The notes: a model not told the origin generated them from the sequence alone. A stretch of 64,000 nt of DNA from Kingdonia uniflora (GCA_014058105.1 JACGCM010002493.1:1364001-1428000); one strand, 5' to 3'; positions 1-11,689 are shown, counted from the first letter of the stretch. Program-made: numbers and translations.

Positions 1-43
1 ACAGGTGATGTGAACTCAAACACCTTTAACTGAGTCTTCAGTT

Positions 44-678
44 ATGGCACTCAACTATAAAAAAGGACAACCTCAAGGTTCCAGGAATTCTCATAGAGAG
101 ACTCGACTTCACCACCTTGATCTTGAGTGTACCCACTGTGAAGAGAAAGGGCACACAAAACAGAAGTGTTATGAAGTCATTGGGTATCCGGAATGGTGGG
201 ATTTTACAATGCAACCAATGATGAACATTACTGTGAAGAAGGATGCCGCTTCAATAAATGTTGCCCAGTCAGGTATGAAAACTAAAGGTAGTATTTTATT
301 TGTAAATTCTTTGAATAATACTTGGTTAATTGATACTGGTGCATCAGATCACATGGTAAATGACTCTAGCATATTATTATCCATTACACCTTCAACCCAA
401 ACCTCTATATACACAACAAATGGTGGTTCCTCTCCTGTAATTAGAGAAGGTTTCTTTGACATATCTGAATCCCTGACATTAAACTCTGCCCTTATTGTTC
501 ATGCTCTAGAGTACAATATCTTGTCTGTCAGTAGGATCACTGTTGCACTTACATATACCGTGACATTTTGGCCTCAATTATGTATTTTTCAGGACATAGT
601 GACTCGGCAGGTTCTTGGTTGTGGTGTTAGAAAAGGAAATCTCTACTATTTGGACCTGACTAATAGTAGAGAGTAGAA
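44..678 (+). pseudogene. copia gag C-terminus and protease (fragment)
   Basis: Gag packages the element RNA and the aspartic protease cuts the polyprotein. Near residues 29-42 of the open frame a CCHC zinc knuckle is visible (CTHC-EEKG-H-TKQK-C, spacing C-2-C-4-H-4-C). The protease active site follows at about residues 95-103 as WLIDTGASDH, with DTGA intact. The frame ends in a stop at 676-678, after which integrase sequence resumes downstream. A methionine is present at position 44, but the true gag start must lie to the left of the window. Family assignment is secure from the two motifs and from the order of neighbours. Confidence 0.85.
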
Positions 679-741
679 AATTCACCAGGTGAATAAAGTC
701 GGAGGAATTGAAGAAGCAAAAGCTAATGTGTAGTTACGACA

Positions 742-1731
742 TTGGCGACTGGGTCATTTCTCCTTCGGGTATTTCAAAAGTTAAATTCGTCGTTATTTTT
801 TAATTGTAGTATTTCAAAGTTTAAATGTGATATTTGTGAACTCGCTAAGAGTCGTCATATTACATACTCTCCAAGTTTTAATAAAAGTTCAGAACCTTTT
901 AGTATTATTCACTCTGATGTATGGGGTTCTGCACATATTCCTTCATTGTCTGGAGCTCGTTATTTTGTGACTTTTATTGATGAGTATACTCGTATGATGT
1001 GGGTATCCCTAATTACCCATAAAAGTAAAGTATTTTAAAAAAATTATCAGATGGTTTTGACCCAATTCCAAAGGAGGATACAAGTGTATCAATCTGATAA
1101 TAGAGGAGAATTTACTAGTAATAATATGTCAGAGTTCTTGACAAATAATGGCATTCGACATCAAACCTCTGATGTTTATACACCACAACAAAATGGGTTA
1201 GTTGAACGAATGAATAGATAACTGTTAGAAGTTGTTCATGCATCTCTTTTTAGAATGAATATGTCATTGAATTATTGGGGAGAAGCGTTAAAATTTGTTG
1301 CTTACTTGATAAACCGCACACCATCTAGGGTCATTGAATTTCAGACCCCCTTCCAAAAACTTCATGATCTTGTCACCATCCCTGCAATGTTAAACCTAGA
1401 ACCACGTGTTTTTGGATGTGTTGTCTTTGTTCATATACCTAAACATCAGCGAGGAAAATTGGATCATTGCGCTCGAAAGTCTGTGTTTCTTGGATATGCT
1501 AATTTTAATAAGGGTTATCATTGTTATGATCCTGTGGAGGAGAAGGTGTATATCTCTTTGGATGTTTCGTTTCGAGAATTGGAGGTATATTTTGTGGGAT
1601 CTTCCCTTCAGGGGGAGAAACATAATGATGGTGAAGGAAAGTTTCCTATTATTGGGGATATATTTCAGGAACTAAAAGATATGACGAGTAATTTGAACAG
1701 GCTTAGTAACCTAACTGATGATGAAAAATAA
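742..1731 (+). pseudogene. copia integrase (interrupted)
   Basis: This is the DDE integrase that inserts element DNA into the host genome. The GAG-pre-integrase zinc region (CDICELAKSR) leads into the first catalytic Asp context HSDVWG. The second Asp context YQSDNRGEF is near 1090, and the Glu context NGLVERMNR is near 1195-1218, where a TAA stop interrupts it. The C-terminal integrase part resumes at 1255 (NYWGEALKFVAYLINRTPS). A frame break lies around 1038, where a run of seven A suggests slippage or an indel. All three acidic positions can still be seen, but the protein cannot be made in one piece. Confidence 0.85.
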
Positions 1732-1977
1732 AATGAAGTAGATCAGATGACAGGGGGAGATTAGGGTATTGAAGATGAACTTCATATGAATGGAGAGGAT
1801 CAGACGACAGGGGGAGATCAAGCTGAAGTAGTAGAAGTTGCCCGTGACTCCAACATTCTAACACCATCTACCGAAGCACTACCGTAGAATGTCGAACCTC
1901 AGGTATTACCTAATCCTAACACTATTAATGATATTCAACCTATACATTTAGAAAATCCTACTAAATGTATTCCAAAA

Positions 1978-3630
1978 TCTACCTATGAACCAGATATCAA
2001 TTCTAAAGCCAAATACCCAATTTATGATTATGTGTCCACCCATAGGTTGGCTAAGTCGTTTACATGCACTATGAATCAATTATCCTCTGTATCTATTCCT
2101 AGTAATTTGCAGGAAGCACTATCAGATCCACGATGGAAAATAGCCATAAATGAAGAGATGAATGCATTATAGAAGAATTCTACTTGGGAACTTGTTGATA
2201 AACCCCATGGATATCGTATTGTTGGGTATCGTTGGATTTTTACTGTAAAGATGAATTCAGATGGAAGTATTGATAGGTATAAAGCCAGACTAGTTGCCAA
2301 AGGGTATGCGTAGACGTATGGTATGGATTACAAGGAGACCTTCGCCCTAGTGGCAAAGATAAATACTATTCATGTACTCATTTCTCTTGCAGCCAATCAA
2401 GGTTAGCCATTACAACAGTTTGACATGAAGAATGCATTTCTCAATGGAGACTTAGAAGAAAAAATATACATGGAGTTACCACCTGGAGTCACGAATTCTG
2501 AAGGAGGAAAAATATAAAAATTAAAGAAGGCATTGTACGGGTTAAAACAGTCGCCACGAGCTTGGTTTGGACGGTTTTCGAAGAGCATAAAGACATTTGG
2601 ATATAGACAAAGTAATTTTGATCATACCTTGTTTATAAAAAGGATGTCAAGCAAGCTTACCGCTCTTATTGTTTATGTTGATGATATGGTTGTTACTGGA
2701 AATGACTCAGTAGAAATGGAGGCACTGAATAACTATTTGTCACGGGAATTTGAGATGAAGGATTTGGGACAGTTAAAATACTTCTTAGACATTGAAGTTA
2801 CAAGATCAAGTCAAGGTATTTTCATGTCTCAGCAAAAGTATATATTAGACCTTCTTGTAGAAACTGGGATACCTGATTGCAAGCCGGTAGATACACCGAT
2901 TGAAGCGAATCATCACTTGGAAATGTTTCCCGACCAAGTTCCATGTGACAAAGGAAGGTACCAACGCTTAGTAAGAAGACTAATTTATCTCTCCCATACT
3001 CGACCGGATATTGCATATGCCATTAGCGTTGTAAGTCAATTCATGCATAATCCAAGTGAAGAACATATGAAGGCGATCTTTCGAATACTAAGGTACTTGA
3101 AGAAATCTCCAGGAAAAGGTCTCTTATTCTGGAAAGGTGGTGATATGGAAGTAATGGGATACACCGATGCAAATTGGGCAGAAGATATGACGGACATGAG
3201 GTCAACCTCAGGCTATTTTACGTTTGTAAGTAGGAATTTGGTGACATTTAGTGCTAATAAGCAAAAGGTTGTTACTATATCAAGTGCAAAATCTGAGTTT
3301 CGGGGTATGGCTCATAGAGTATGTGAACTACTATGGATACGGAATATATTGAAGGATCTTAGATTTAAACTCATGAAAGCAATGGATCTATACTGTGACA
3401 ATAAAGCAACGATTATGATTATACACAATCCAATTCAACATGACCGTATGAAACATGTTGAAGTGGATCAGTTCTTTATCAGAGAAAATATTGACAAAGG
3501 GTGTATATGCTTTCCATTCGTGAAGTCGGAAGATCAACTTGCAGATATTCTTACGAAAGGAGTTTGTGGACGAATATTTAACGAAGTGATTGACAAGATG
3601 GGCATGATTGACATCTATGCTCCATCTTGA
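1978..3630 (+). pseudogene. copia reverse transcriptase and RNase H (interrupted)
   Basis: RT plus RNase H copies the element RNA into DNA. The N-terminal RT part (SDPRWKIAINEEMNAL) is cut by stops near 2170, 2311, 2403 and 2515. From 2533 to 3630 the frame is open for 365 residues and includes MYGLKQSPRAW, the catalytic YVDDM, the PVDTPIE region and RNase H (GYTDANWAEDMTDMRSTSGY and, near the end, LADILTKGV). Classic TSGY is present and the YVDD box is intact. The reading frame ends seven bases before the 3' LTR, the usual copia spacing. Function is lost through the upstream stops. Confidence 0.92.
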
Positions 3631-3637
3631 GGGGGAG

Positions 3638-3867
3638 TGTAGAATATAGAATATACTTAATATAGGATATATATTAAATATAGGATTCTCTAAATATAGG
3701 ATATACTAAACACTCCTTATAGTATATCCTATATATATATGTAATTTCTTACTTAGCGTCCAAGTAATTGTAACTTGATAAGGAGAAGGTCTTCTTCCAT
3801 TGTAATCATCGAATTATAATAAAATTAGTCATTCTCGAATCTCTTATTCTTTGTATTAGTTTCTACA
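3638..3867 (+). repeat. 3' LTR of the copia element (230 bp)
   Basis: The LTR begins with TGTAGAATATAG immediately after the polypurine tract GAGGGGGAG (3629-3637) and ends TTTCTACA at 3867, giving TG...CA termini. It carries several copies of the motif ATATAGGATATA (3640-3740) and a TATATATAT run near 3733. The partner LTR is outside the window, so the ends are inferred from the tract and the TG/CA boundary. Confidence 0.85.
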
Positions 3868-4231
3868 TCTACGATCTGTGTACTCGAACTGAGTGACAGA
3901 GTTTTTTGAACTGTGAGAAAGGGTGGGCATTGATCTGTAGGTGCTACTGCTGGATTTGCGTGATCTTGTATGTTGCCATTTTTATATTTGCTCGTACAAA
4001 ATTGGAAGAGATATTTCATACTATGGAAAGAATGACCTGTCACAATATTCTGCATTTGATGTTGATATTCTGTTGTTCTGTGAACTTGCTTTAAACAATA
4101 TATCCTTTGACCAAATTAGTAGGGTGATATTTGCAAAGATCTTCCTGGCGGCTATAAAATCATGAATTTTGGCTATTTTGATTTACATCTTCTGCAGGGA
4201 AAATTTTGCTGTGGAGGTGGCGAGTTTATCC
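3868..4231. other. no gene seen; presumed remnant of gypsy element flank
   Basis: About 360 bp between the copia LTR and the first plus-strand ORF fragment. It has short open frames only and no similarity to the 5' LTR of the gypsy element at 19214 that I can see by eye. The 3' LTR of that element, which should lie to the left of its extra ORF, is therefore missing here or lies beyond the copia insertion. Confidence 0.4.
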
Positions 4232-5178
4232 ATGGTGAGGACTCGTGCTCAGCGTGTTCATCAGGCAGCAGATGATCGCTTTCATATCAAAGTTGTTGAA
4301 CTTCGTTAGCGGTATTTTTGCTGACTCCCTTACGATGTCGTGTTGCCGGAATGGCCGTTAAATCTATCTGGACTAGATGAAGAAAGGAAGTATGTAGAGT
4401 ATGAATGATTTTTCTGGTGCGACGTGTTTTGGAGGTCGTTGTTAAGTGTCACGGTATGGGAATTGACTGTTCGATAGCTCCCATGTGACAAGATCCTTAA
4501 AGAGGATGCCAGGGTAACAAAAGGGGAAATTATTTTGTGTGGGGAGGCGCATCATCGAGGCTATTTTAGATGTGACTGGGGAGCTCGGTAAGCGCAAAGC
4601 ATTGGAGCTCGTAATAAGTAATCTGTTTTTTAGTGTTCTGTGGTTGGGTTTGAATAAATGTAAGATGAGGGATCTTGAGAGGATAAACGAATGTGATGTC
4701 TCAATCTGATTGAATAAAAATAAAGTATTCTGTTTTAATCTTTGTGTACGGATATTGTGGGAGACAGCTGTAGGATTTTAACAATTGTATTGATATCTTC
4801 AAATTTTGAATATTGATTTGTTTTAAGAAAGTTGTATGATCTTGGCAGGGTATTAAAATAAGGTGATTGGTCGTTTGTACTGTGCTTGAGAAAATGGTGC
4901 AGAATTGTGTAATGGCAGACAATAGGGATAGACGTGATGATGGTAGACGTGATCACAAAAGTCATGATGATGCATTCAACCAAAAAGACGTACCTGTAGA
5001 GACAGTAGGGATGGCTGACGCGTGCAAGAAGGAGCCGTTATTTCACAAACTGAGGGAGAGTATAAAAATGCACCTCTCTCTCCTTCATAAATTATCCATA
5101 ATTTCAGAGAGAGAAAAAAGTTATGCCAATCTTATTTCCAAGGAGAGGAAATGTTTGAGCGCTGAGTGTGATTTGTGA
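4232..5178 (+). pseudogene. degraded plus-strand coding remnant upstream of the extra ORF
   Basis: The stretch starts with ATG-GTG-AGG-ACT-CGT-GCT (MVRTRAQR). It continues as short frames broken by stops, ending with a 103-residue frame (4867-5178) rich in Arg, Asp, Lys and Glu (DRRDDGRRDHKSHDD) and a heptad-like tail (LHKLSIISEREKSYANLISKERK). I do not recognise a family. Its position, antisense to the gypsy element and just before the Transposase_28-like ORF, suggests it is part of the same extra-ORF region. It could instead be an unrelated captured sequence. No function is assigned. Confidence 0.3.
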
Positions 5179-5579
5179 AAGAAATCTTCATCAGGTGATA
5201 GAAAACTGTATGATAAGCGACGGGAGCATTCATTTTCGAAAAGACGTCCAGGTAAAGCAGAGGATTGTTGATTTTCAAGTACAGGTTGGTAATATAAAAC
5301 TCTGTCCGGTTGATTTGTTTAGTAATCTGTATGATATTTGTAATAATCTGTTTAATATGTGTAGTAACATGTTTGATACGTATATCTGATAATATAGGGG
5401 TTTTGGGATGTTTGGGTAAAAATGGAGGATATGAGTTTAGGTATATGGATAGACTGTTAGAGGGAGAAAATATGATTAATTTTTGGGGAAGAAGGGGGAA
5501 ATTTGAAATGATTAATTTTTGCTTTTGTTTTGTGAATTTGTAAAATAGACGTGTTGACTGGGTTGAATGTGGGTTTATT

Positions 5580-6631
5580 TTGTCTGTATGTAAAATAGAC
5601 GTGCTGACGTGTTTGATACGTAGGTTTGATATGCGGTCTAAACCTAGTAATCCCACCTGTAAATTTGCAGTATCGTCCAGTTCTGAGGAAACATCATCGT
5701 CAGGGAGGGGGGACAAGTGTAGTGTGATGGAGGAAATTGTAAACACTGTAGAGAAAAGCATAGAGGGTGGAGAACCCAGTAAGGTTGAAGAGGTGATATA
5801 AAGGAAGGATAGATCAGAGAAGGAGAGTCCTTGTAATATACCCGGAGGGGGTAGATGTAGGGAAAGAGTATTTGAAATATAAAAAGAAACTGCATGGAGA
5901 ATGAGGAAGTTATGTGGAGGAACAAGATTTATGATTATGGCTTTTATCCCTGGTACAGGGGATGAGGCTATCTACTACCAAGTCCTATGCTTGGCAAAGT
6001 GGAAGAAGGATAAAGGGATTAGTGAGGGGGTTAATCTCTCATATTATAATGGCCTCGGGCTATCAGGTCTGAGGGATGGGTTTTTGTACTTTTTGAATCA
6101 GGTCGTATATGGCCTTAGAATTCCTCTGAACTTCTTTCAGAAAGGGATTATGAATATGTTACAGTGTTGCCCTGCCCAGTTAAATGAGATTGTTTATGAA
6201 ATGATGAGGGTATGTGAGGTACTGAATGAAAAATAGAGGAAATAAGGGACTGCAAAACAATTTAAACTGAAGATGTGATGAAGTTTTATAAATGGAAATA
6301 TGTCGAAGGTCAAAGTAGTGGTTACCTGTATAGTGATGCAGCTAGGCAAAAAAAATTGATTTTGAATCTGCGGGTAGACCATGGAACGACCACCTTATGT
6401 TTGATGTTGGAAAAAGAAAGCGAATTAGAGGTAATACAGTGTGAGTATCTAGGTCCCATGTTAGCCAAAATTGGGGTTCTGAGACAACGTATGGTTAGAG
6501 ATGGAAAGAAAATTATTATGGGGAAGATGTCAGAGTTCAAGCGTCAGCGGTTGTACGCGGGTTGTGCACCTGATGTTGCGGGACCTTCTAATATAGGTGA
6601 TGGCTCGAGTGATAGCTCTAGTGAGGAGTAA
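5580..6631 (+). pseudogene. antisense extra ORF of the outer gypsy element (Transposase_28 / 'putative gypsy type transposon'-like)
   Basis: Three plus-strand frames succeed one another: 5580-5801, 5901-6236 and 6275-6631. The middle one contains NFFQKGIMNMLQCCPAQLN followed by a Tyr-Glu / RVCEVLNEK segment. The last resumes FYKWKYVEGQ...GYLYSDAARQKK and ends in a Ser/Glu-rich tail (GDGSSDSSSEE). The order matches the antisense ORF of the inner element at 11690-13922 ([21 protein letters not shown], then VYYTMKMNP...[11 protein letters not shown]), so the two are homologous by eye. The family name comes from recollection of plant proteins annotated as putative gypsy-type transposon. The biochemical role is unknown. 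It faces the integrase gene tail to tail across the 44-bp tandem array. Confidence 0.6.
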
Positions 6632-6809
6632 CGATTGTGAGGGTGTGCTATGTATACTAACGCATATAATGTATAAAAATAGGAATGTCTAGAATGATGA
6701 TTTATACTAATCTTTTGTTAGATCAAGAATACCGTATTAGTCGAACATCTGTTGTGTAGGATGGTCCCCAGAGTTTATCGAACGTAGTGGAACATAGGTG
6801 GTAGATTGG

Positions 6810-7090
6810 TTTGGCCAAAGCAACACCACGGTCTGTAATGTAATAGATGATCTGTTTGGCCAAAGCAACAAATGATCTGCAATGTAATAGATGATCAGTT
6901 TGGCCAAAGGAACTAACGACCTGTAATGTAATAGATGATAAGTTTGGCCAAAATAACAAATGATCTGTAACTTAATAGATGATCAGTTTGGCCAAAGCAA
7001 CAAATGATCTATAATATAATAGATGATCAAATGATTTGTAATGTAATAGATGATCAGCTTGGCCGAAGCAACAAATGATCCGTAACCTGT
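6810..7090 (+). repeat. tandem array, 44-bp unit, about six copies
   Basis: The phrase TTTGGCCAAAGCAACAAATG recurs at 6810, 6855, 6899, 6943 and 6987, and a variant CTTGGCCGAAG occurs at 7058. The spacing is 45, 44, 44 and 44 bp, with one shortened copy before the last. Each unit also holds AATGTAATAGATGATC. The array lies between the end of the antisense ORF (6631) and the end of the integrase gene (7321). Unique sequence at 7091-7320 and 6632-6809 flanks it and shows no gene. Confidence 0.92.
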
Positions 7091-7320
7091 ATATAGAAGT
7101 ACTTGTTGGATATATTAGAAAAGTACGATAGTGTAGGGCAATCGAACACAAGTATTTCATTGGTGTAAGATTAATGTACGATGAATGTGTTAGGTAGAGT
7201 ACCGTATGAAATAGTAGAAAGTACTCAGATGTATGGGGATCGAACATAAATCTTTCATTGATGGAAGATCGTCATACAAGATGATTGATTGATTTGTAGA
7301 AAAGTACACTGTGATAGATT

Positions 7321-8590
7321 TTATCGGCGATACAATTTCAATCTCTTCGTGTTCCAAGGATTAGAGATTCGATCTCCATGTATAGTGGCGAGATCGTAAG
7401 AACCAAGGCCATTTTTTTCGACAATAACAAAAGGACCTTCCCAATTTTTTGATAGTTTCCCAGTGCTTGCTTCCTTTTTGTGTTTGGGAATTTCTCGTAG
7501 GACGAGATCTTTGATTTCAAACTCTCTGTGATGAGCGTGCCTGTTGTAAGATCGGGCTAGAACTTGGTGGCATCTTCCCAAATTCATGATTGCTCTGTCT
7601 TTAGTCTCCTCGATCCAATTCATGTTACATGCCAACTGGTACATATTCTATTCATTCGTCATGGTATGGTCATGTATTGGGTAATGATATAGAGTGGGGA
7701 TGATTGCTTCTGCACCATACGCTAGTTAGAACGGTATGCATCCAGTTGATACTCGAGGTATTGTGCGATATGCCCACAGGACATGTAGTAAATCCTAGAC
7801 TTAATTGCCCTTCTTCTCTGTCAAACGCTTTTTGATCCCAGCAACGATAGTTTGATTAATGATTTCTTCCTGGCCATTTCCTTAAGGGTAATATGGGTTT
7901 AAAGGGAAGTAGATGATATTGTGCTGATTGAGGAACTCAACGACTCTGGAGCCAACAAACTGAGGTCCATTATCGATTCTGATGAGATGGGGGCAATCAA
8001 ATTGGATGATGATAGTTTCCCAGATGAATTTGATGACCTCGTCTTCGCGTGTGCCGTATAGAGGGACTGCTTCTACCCATTTTGTTAAGTAATGTGTTAT
8101 TACTAGGAGGTGTTTCCTTTTACCCGGTGCCGTGGGGAATTCTTCTACGAGGTCGTGGGCCCATCTTTTAAATTGCCAAACAACGTTGCTAGAATGGAGT
8201 TCCAAGGCTGGAGCTCAAATTTGGAGGCCATGTCTTTGGCAGGCATCGCACTTGCTTGCAAGTTCAATGGCTTGAGCTTTCATCTTGGGTCAAAAAACTC
8301 CTTGAGTAAGAGCTTGATTTGTGAGAGATTGTCCCACTGCATGGGAACCACAAGTCCCCTCATGGAGTTTGTGTAAGAACTTTTGAGCTTCTTTGTTCGG
8401 AAAACATTCGAGGTATGGTCCTGTGACTGAAATTTTGTAAAGGAGACCGCTGTCCATGATGTATAGCTTAGCATTATCGAGTACGCGTCTCTTCTCCGTG
8501 GGATATGTAGGGAGTTCGTTGTCAAATATATTTTTAGTCCTGATATACTTAAGGTGAGGTCATCTCCAATCATCCTCATCCACTTCAACC
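7321..8590 (-). pseudogene. gypsy integrase (outer element), decayed
   Basis: Reading leftward, a degenerate zinc region lies at about 8590-8206. The catalytic core at 8205-7882 includes a segment resembling the TKWVEA box, with the usual first Asp context changed to ITHYLTKW, and the second Asp context LIRIDNGPQFVGSR. A stop follows at 7882, just before the NGQ-E motif. The C-terminal domain at 7644-7321 has REFEIKDLVLREIP, SKNWEGPFVI and NPWNTKRLKLYRR and ends at its natural stop. This is the plant gypsy integrase tail. Internal stops and a lost first Asp make it non-functional. Confidence 0.88.
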
Positions 8591-10398
8591 CCCCCAGTAT
8601 TGACAGAATTTGAGTCTATGATGTTGATGTTGGGGGTGGATAATACTTTAATCTTTAGATAACGCGCTTCTGTACCAAGTATTCCTGCCAGGAACACGAG
8701 GGAGTTTGAATGTCAATTTTCTCTGCGCGGTAAATGTTTGATAGTAATTCTTTTGAATATGCTCATTTTTTCGGCTACTACTGCTGCGTAGTCGACCATT
8801 TTTCTGTTCTTCTGGAACTTTTCTGTGTAATGGTTCACAATGAGTAATGAGTCCGTGTAGAAGATAACTCAGGGACTCTAATCTCTAAAGCCATATCTAG
8901 ACCGTGAATCATTGCTTCGTACTCAGCCTCATTATTGATTGCTTCGAAATTGAGCCTGATTGCTTTCTCGATCATGTCATTGGAAGGTGTGATAAGCACG
9001 ATTCTGATACCTGATCCTGCAGGTCCGAAAGACCCATCATTTAAAAGGCACCACCGCTTTTGAGTTATCTAGTCTGCTTTTTCTTTGAAGTTTTCCTCAT
9101 TATTATATGTATTGTCTTCTTCTTCCCAGTCAGGATCATCTACTGGGAAATCTGCGAGGAAATTTGCTACTACTTGACCTTTTTCAGAGTGTCGTGGTTC
9201 AAAACGGATGTCGTATTTGCCAAGAGTGACCGACCATATTTGTATATGTCTGGATTTTTCTCATTTGGATAAGATCTCTCGTAAAGGGTAATTTGTCACC
9301 ACTCGAACTGAGTGTGCTTGAAAATACCGTCTCAACTTTTGTGATGTGTACACGAGAGCTAAGAGCAATTTTTCGATCATGGTATACCGGGACTCTCCAG
9401 GAGTGAGAGTCTTACTGATAAAGTAGACAGGTTTTTCTATGATTCTATCAAGTCGAATGAGGACAGAACTTAAAGATTCTTCGGTAACCGCAAGATATAT
9501 TGTAAGTTCTTCCCCATCGTTAGGTGTACTCATCATTGGAGGTGATCCCAAGTAAAATTTGAGCTCTTAAAATACTGTTTCACACTCTGTTGCTCACTCG
9601 GTCTCAAGATCCTTTTTAGGCTTCTATTTTGTTGTCCCTTTACCTAAAAGGTTGAACAACCATCGACATCGATCTGAAGACTTCAAAATAAAATAATTTA
9701 TTACGGCGATCTTGCCTGCTAACTTTTGTACCTCGTTCTTTATTTTCGGCGAAGGTTTAGACAGTAAAGCGTAAATACGATCGGGATCAGCTTCTATACC
9801 TCTCTTACTGATTAAGTGTCCCAAGAATTTTCCTGACTGGATCCTGAACTGGCACTTTTCAGGGTTGAGCCTCATCTTGTAGGAACGGAGAATTTTGAAA
9901 GTAGTGCGCAAGTCTGTAATATGGTTCTCCTTTTTAAGGATTTTACACAACATATTATCAATGTAGACTTCCATTATTTTTCCGAGGTGATCTTTGAATA
10001 TTTATGTCATCAACCATTGATAAGTGGCTCCAGCATTCTTGAGACTGAAAGGCATGACATTAAAACAGTATAAGCCATGTCCTGTAATGAAAGTTGTCTT
10101 CACTTGGTCATCAGGTAGCATAGGTATCTGATTACATCCTGATGCGGCATTAATCATGGACAGGAGTTCGTGTCCCACAGTAAAATCAGGCAGATGGTTT
10201 ATGATAGTAAGTGGAAAACTGTCCTTCAGAGTATGATTGTTGAGGTCCGTGAAGTCCACGCACACTCTGATCTTACCGTTCTTCTTTGGAACTGCCACAA
10301 TGTTCGAGATCCATTCTGGGTAATTGGCCTTTCTGATGAAGTCAACTTCGATGAGTTTGTCGATTTCTTTATTTACTTCTTCTCGGAGTCTTGGTGGT
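8591..10398 (-). pseudogene. gypsy reverse transcriptase and RNase H (outer element), 3' part
   Basis: RT from 10398 leftward shows EVNKEIDKLIEVDFIRKANY, then PEW-SNIVAVPKKNGKIRVC, VDFTDLN and PFSLKNAGATYQ. The active-site box, normally Y-V/I-D-D, reads MEVYIDNMLCK at about 9974, so the second catalytic Asp is Asn. The thumb/connection (FLGHLISKRGIEADPDRI) and the first RNase H-like segment (9551-9261) follow. A further RNase H with NNEAEYEAMIHGL lies near 8940-8960. Stops and frameshifts separate the blocks. The 5' part of RT lies beyond the nested element at 16657-16965. Confidence 0.88.
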
Positions 10399-10900
10399 TG
10401 TAGTATCATATTCCCCAGATTCGATAAAGCCAACACTCTGTAGTCGAAGATAGCTCAGCCCTATGAAGCCGAAGTTAGCTCAGCACTCTGTAGTCGAAGA
10501 TAGCTTAACATTCTAGAAGATTCCAGGAATCCTCGACTTACCAAAAGTAACCGTTGTAGCCCGGTCAAGAAGGAACTGTTAGAGATCCGCAAAGTTCGCC
10601 CACTACCTCTGGAATAGGAGATTCATTTTTTTGTAAATTGTCTGTATATGCTATAAATACAGGAAGAGAATAGGTTCTAAAGGGACCGGATTTTGGACGT
10701 ATCTCTATCCTAAACGTACGCAACACTCAAAAACATGTAATAACTAACATCTACTAGATTTTACACAAAATCCTCTTTGAGGTCGTGGTTTTTCTCAGTT
10801 TTTGCTGAGTTTTCCACGTAAAATCTTGGTTGATACTTCTTTATTGCACAATCCTTACGAACGAGTATTGGCGAAGGTTTTCCTCCCAGAAAACATGTCA
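10399..10900 (+). repeat. 5' LTR of the inner LTR element (502 bp)
   Basis: It begins TGTAGTATCATATTCC and ends ATGTCA, and matches 16200-16656 along its length with scattered substitutions. A TATAAATA box lies at 10652-10659 and a conserved AAAATCCTC...GAGGTCGTGGTTTTT block near 10767-10797. It is 45 bp longer than its partner because the phrase around CTGTAGTCGAAGATAGCT (10437-10510) is present twice with an intervening variant. The bases before and after the element are not a matching duplication. Confidence 0.92.
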
Positions 10901-10904
10901 TAGC

Positions 10905-11171
10905 CAATATGGGTCGTTACCATGATATATTGAAAAAAAATCATACAACAAGAGAGTTCGAGAACAAAAATTTGGTATTGGAGACCTAGTCTTACGAAGA
11001 ATACAAGACCATACCCGATATAAAAACTCAGGAAAATTATCAAAAAACTGGGAGGGACCGTATATTGTGTGCAACAAAACAGACAGTGGAACTTATTGGC
11101 TCATGACTGAAGATGAAGTTCTGCTTGAGTACCCATGGAATACTTCTCAGCTTAAACTATTTTACAGATGA
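10905..11171 (+). pseudogene. gypsy integrase C-terminal domain (only pol remnant of the inner element)
   Basis: Shortly after the LTR end the sequence reads as GRYHDILKK, then, after a shift in an eight-A run, YNKRVREQKFGIGDLVLRR, GKLSKNWEGPYIVCNK, TYWLMTEDE and PWNTSQLKLFYR, with a TGA stop at 11169-11171. This is the plant gypsy integrase tail and resembles the outer element's tail (SKNWEGPFVI, PWNTKRLKLYRR). Since it abuts the LTR, everything from the primer-binding site to the integrase core has been removed. It is not a functional gene. Confidence 0.88.
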
Positions 11172-11226
11172 TACACTTTAATCATTTACTTTAAATTAAA
11201 TAAAACACTTTGTTATACACAAACTC

Positions 11227-11520
11227 TTTACTACTTCGACTTGTCTTCGATACATACTTTACAAGTATTTATCTGACAAAGTCTCTTTACTACTTCGACT
11301 TGTCTTCGATATATACTTTACAAGTATTTATTTATCTGACAAAGTTTATTTACTACTTCGACTTGTCTTCGATATATACTTTACAAGTATTTATCTAAAA
11401 AAGTCTTTTTGCTACAACTTGTCTTCGATATATACTTTATAAGTATTTATCCGACAAAGTCTCTTTACTACTTCGACTTGTCCCAAATATATACTTTACA
11501 AGTATTTATTTGGCAATAGA
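11227..11520 (+). repeat. tandem array, about 59-bp unit, five copies
   Basis: The phrase TACTTCGACTTGTCTTCGAT followed by ATATACTTTACAAGTATTTA recurs with starts near 11227, 11286, 11349, 11407 and 11464. The unit length ranges from 57 to 63 bp. The array sits between the integrase stop (11171) and the end of the antisense ORF. This is the same relative place as the unrelated 44-bp array in the outer element. Confidence 0.92.
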
Positions 11521-11689
11521 TCTTTTTACTTCTCTCACATCTACTACAACTTATATTCAAAACAAAATAGATTGTCATCACTACGTTAAAACAAACAAGC
11601 ACATCATTCACACACAAAATTCAAACTGTTTTCAATCCCACTGACCATTTGTTACAAATTTTCAAAAATTAATGTTCATTACTCTGAAA

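Larger units (their letters stand above)
1..3867 (+). mobile_element. Ty1/copia LTR retrotransposon, 3' part, decayed
   Basis: Domains occur in copia order (gag zinc knuckle, protease, integrase, reverse transcriptase, RNase H) and are followed by a purine-rich tract and one LTR. The 5' LTR and most of gag lie outside the window. The coding frame is broken by in-frame stops near 1218, 2170, 2311, 2403 and 2515, so the copy is dead. It lies directly against the left end of the minus-strand gypsy element and probably inserted into it. The target-site duplication cannot be tested without the missing left end. Confidence 0.95.

Noticed and set aside
6810..7090. CRISPR-like array
   Set aside because: Units are contiguous tandem repeats without unique spacers, in a plant genome.
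6723..7247. Minus-strand frames over the 44-bp array (repeating FGQTDHLLHCRSF)
   Set aside because: They are the translation of a tandem repeat between two convergent genes, not a repeat protein; the frame is not kept through the array.
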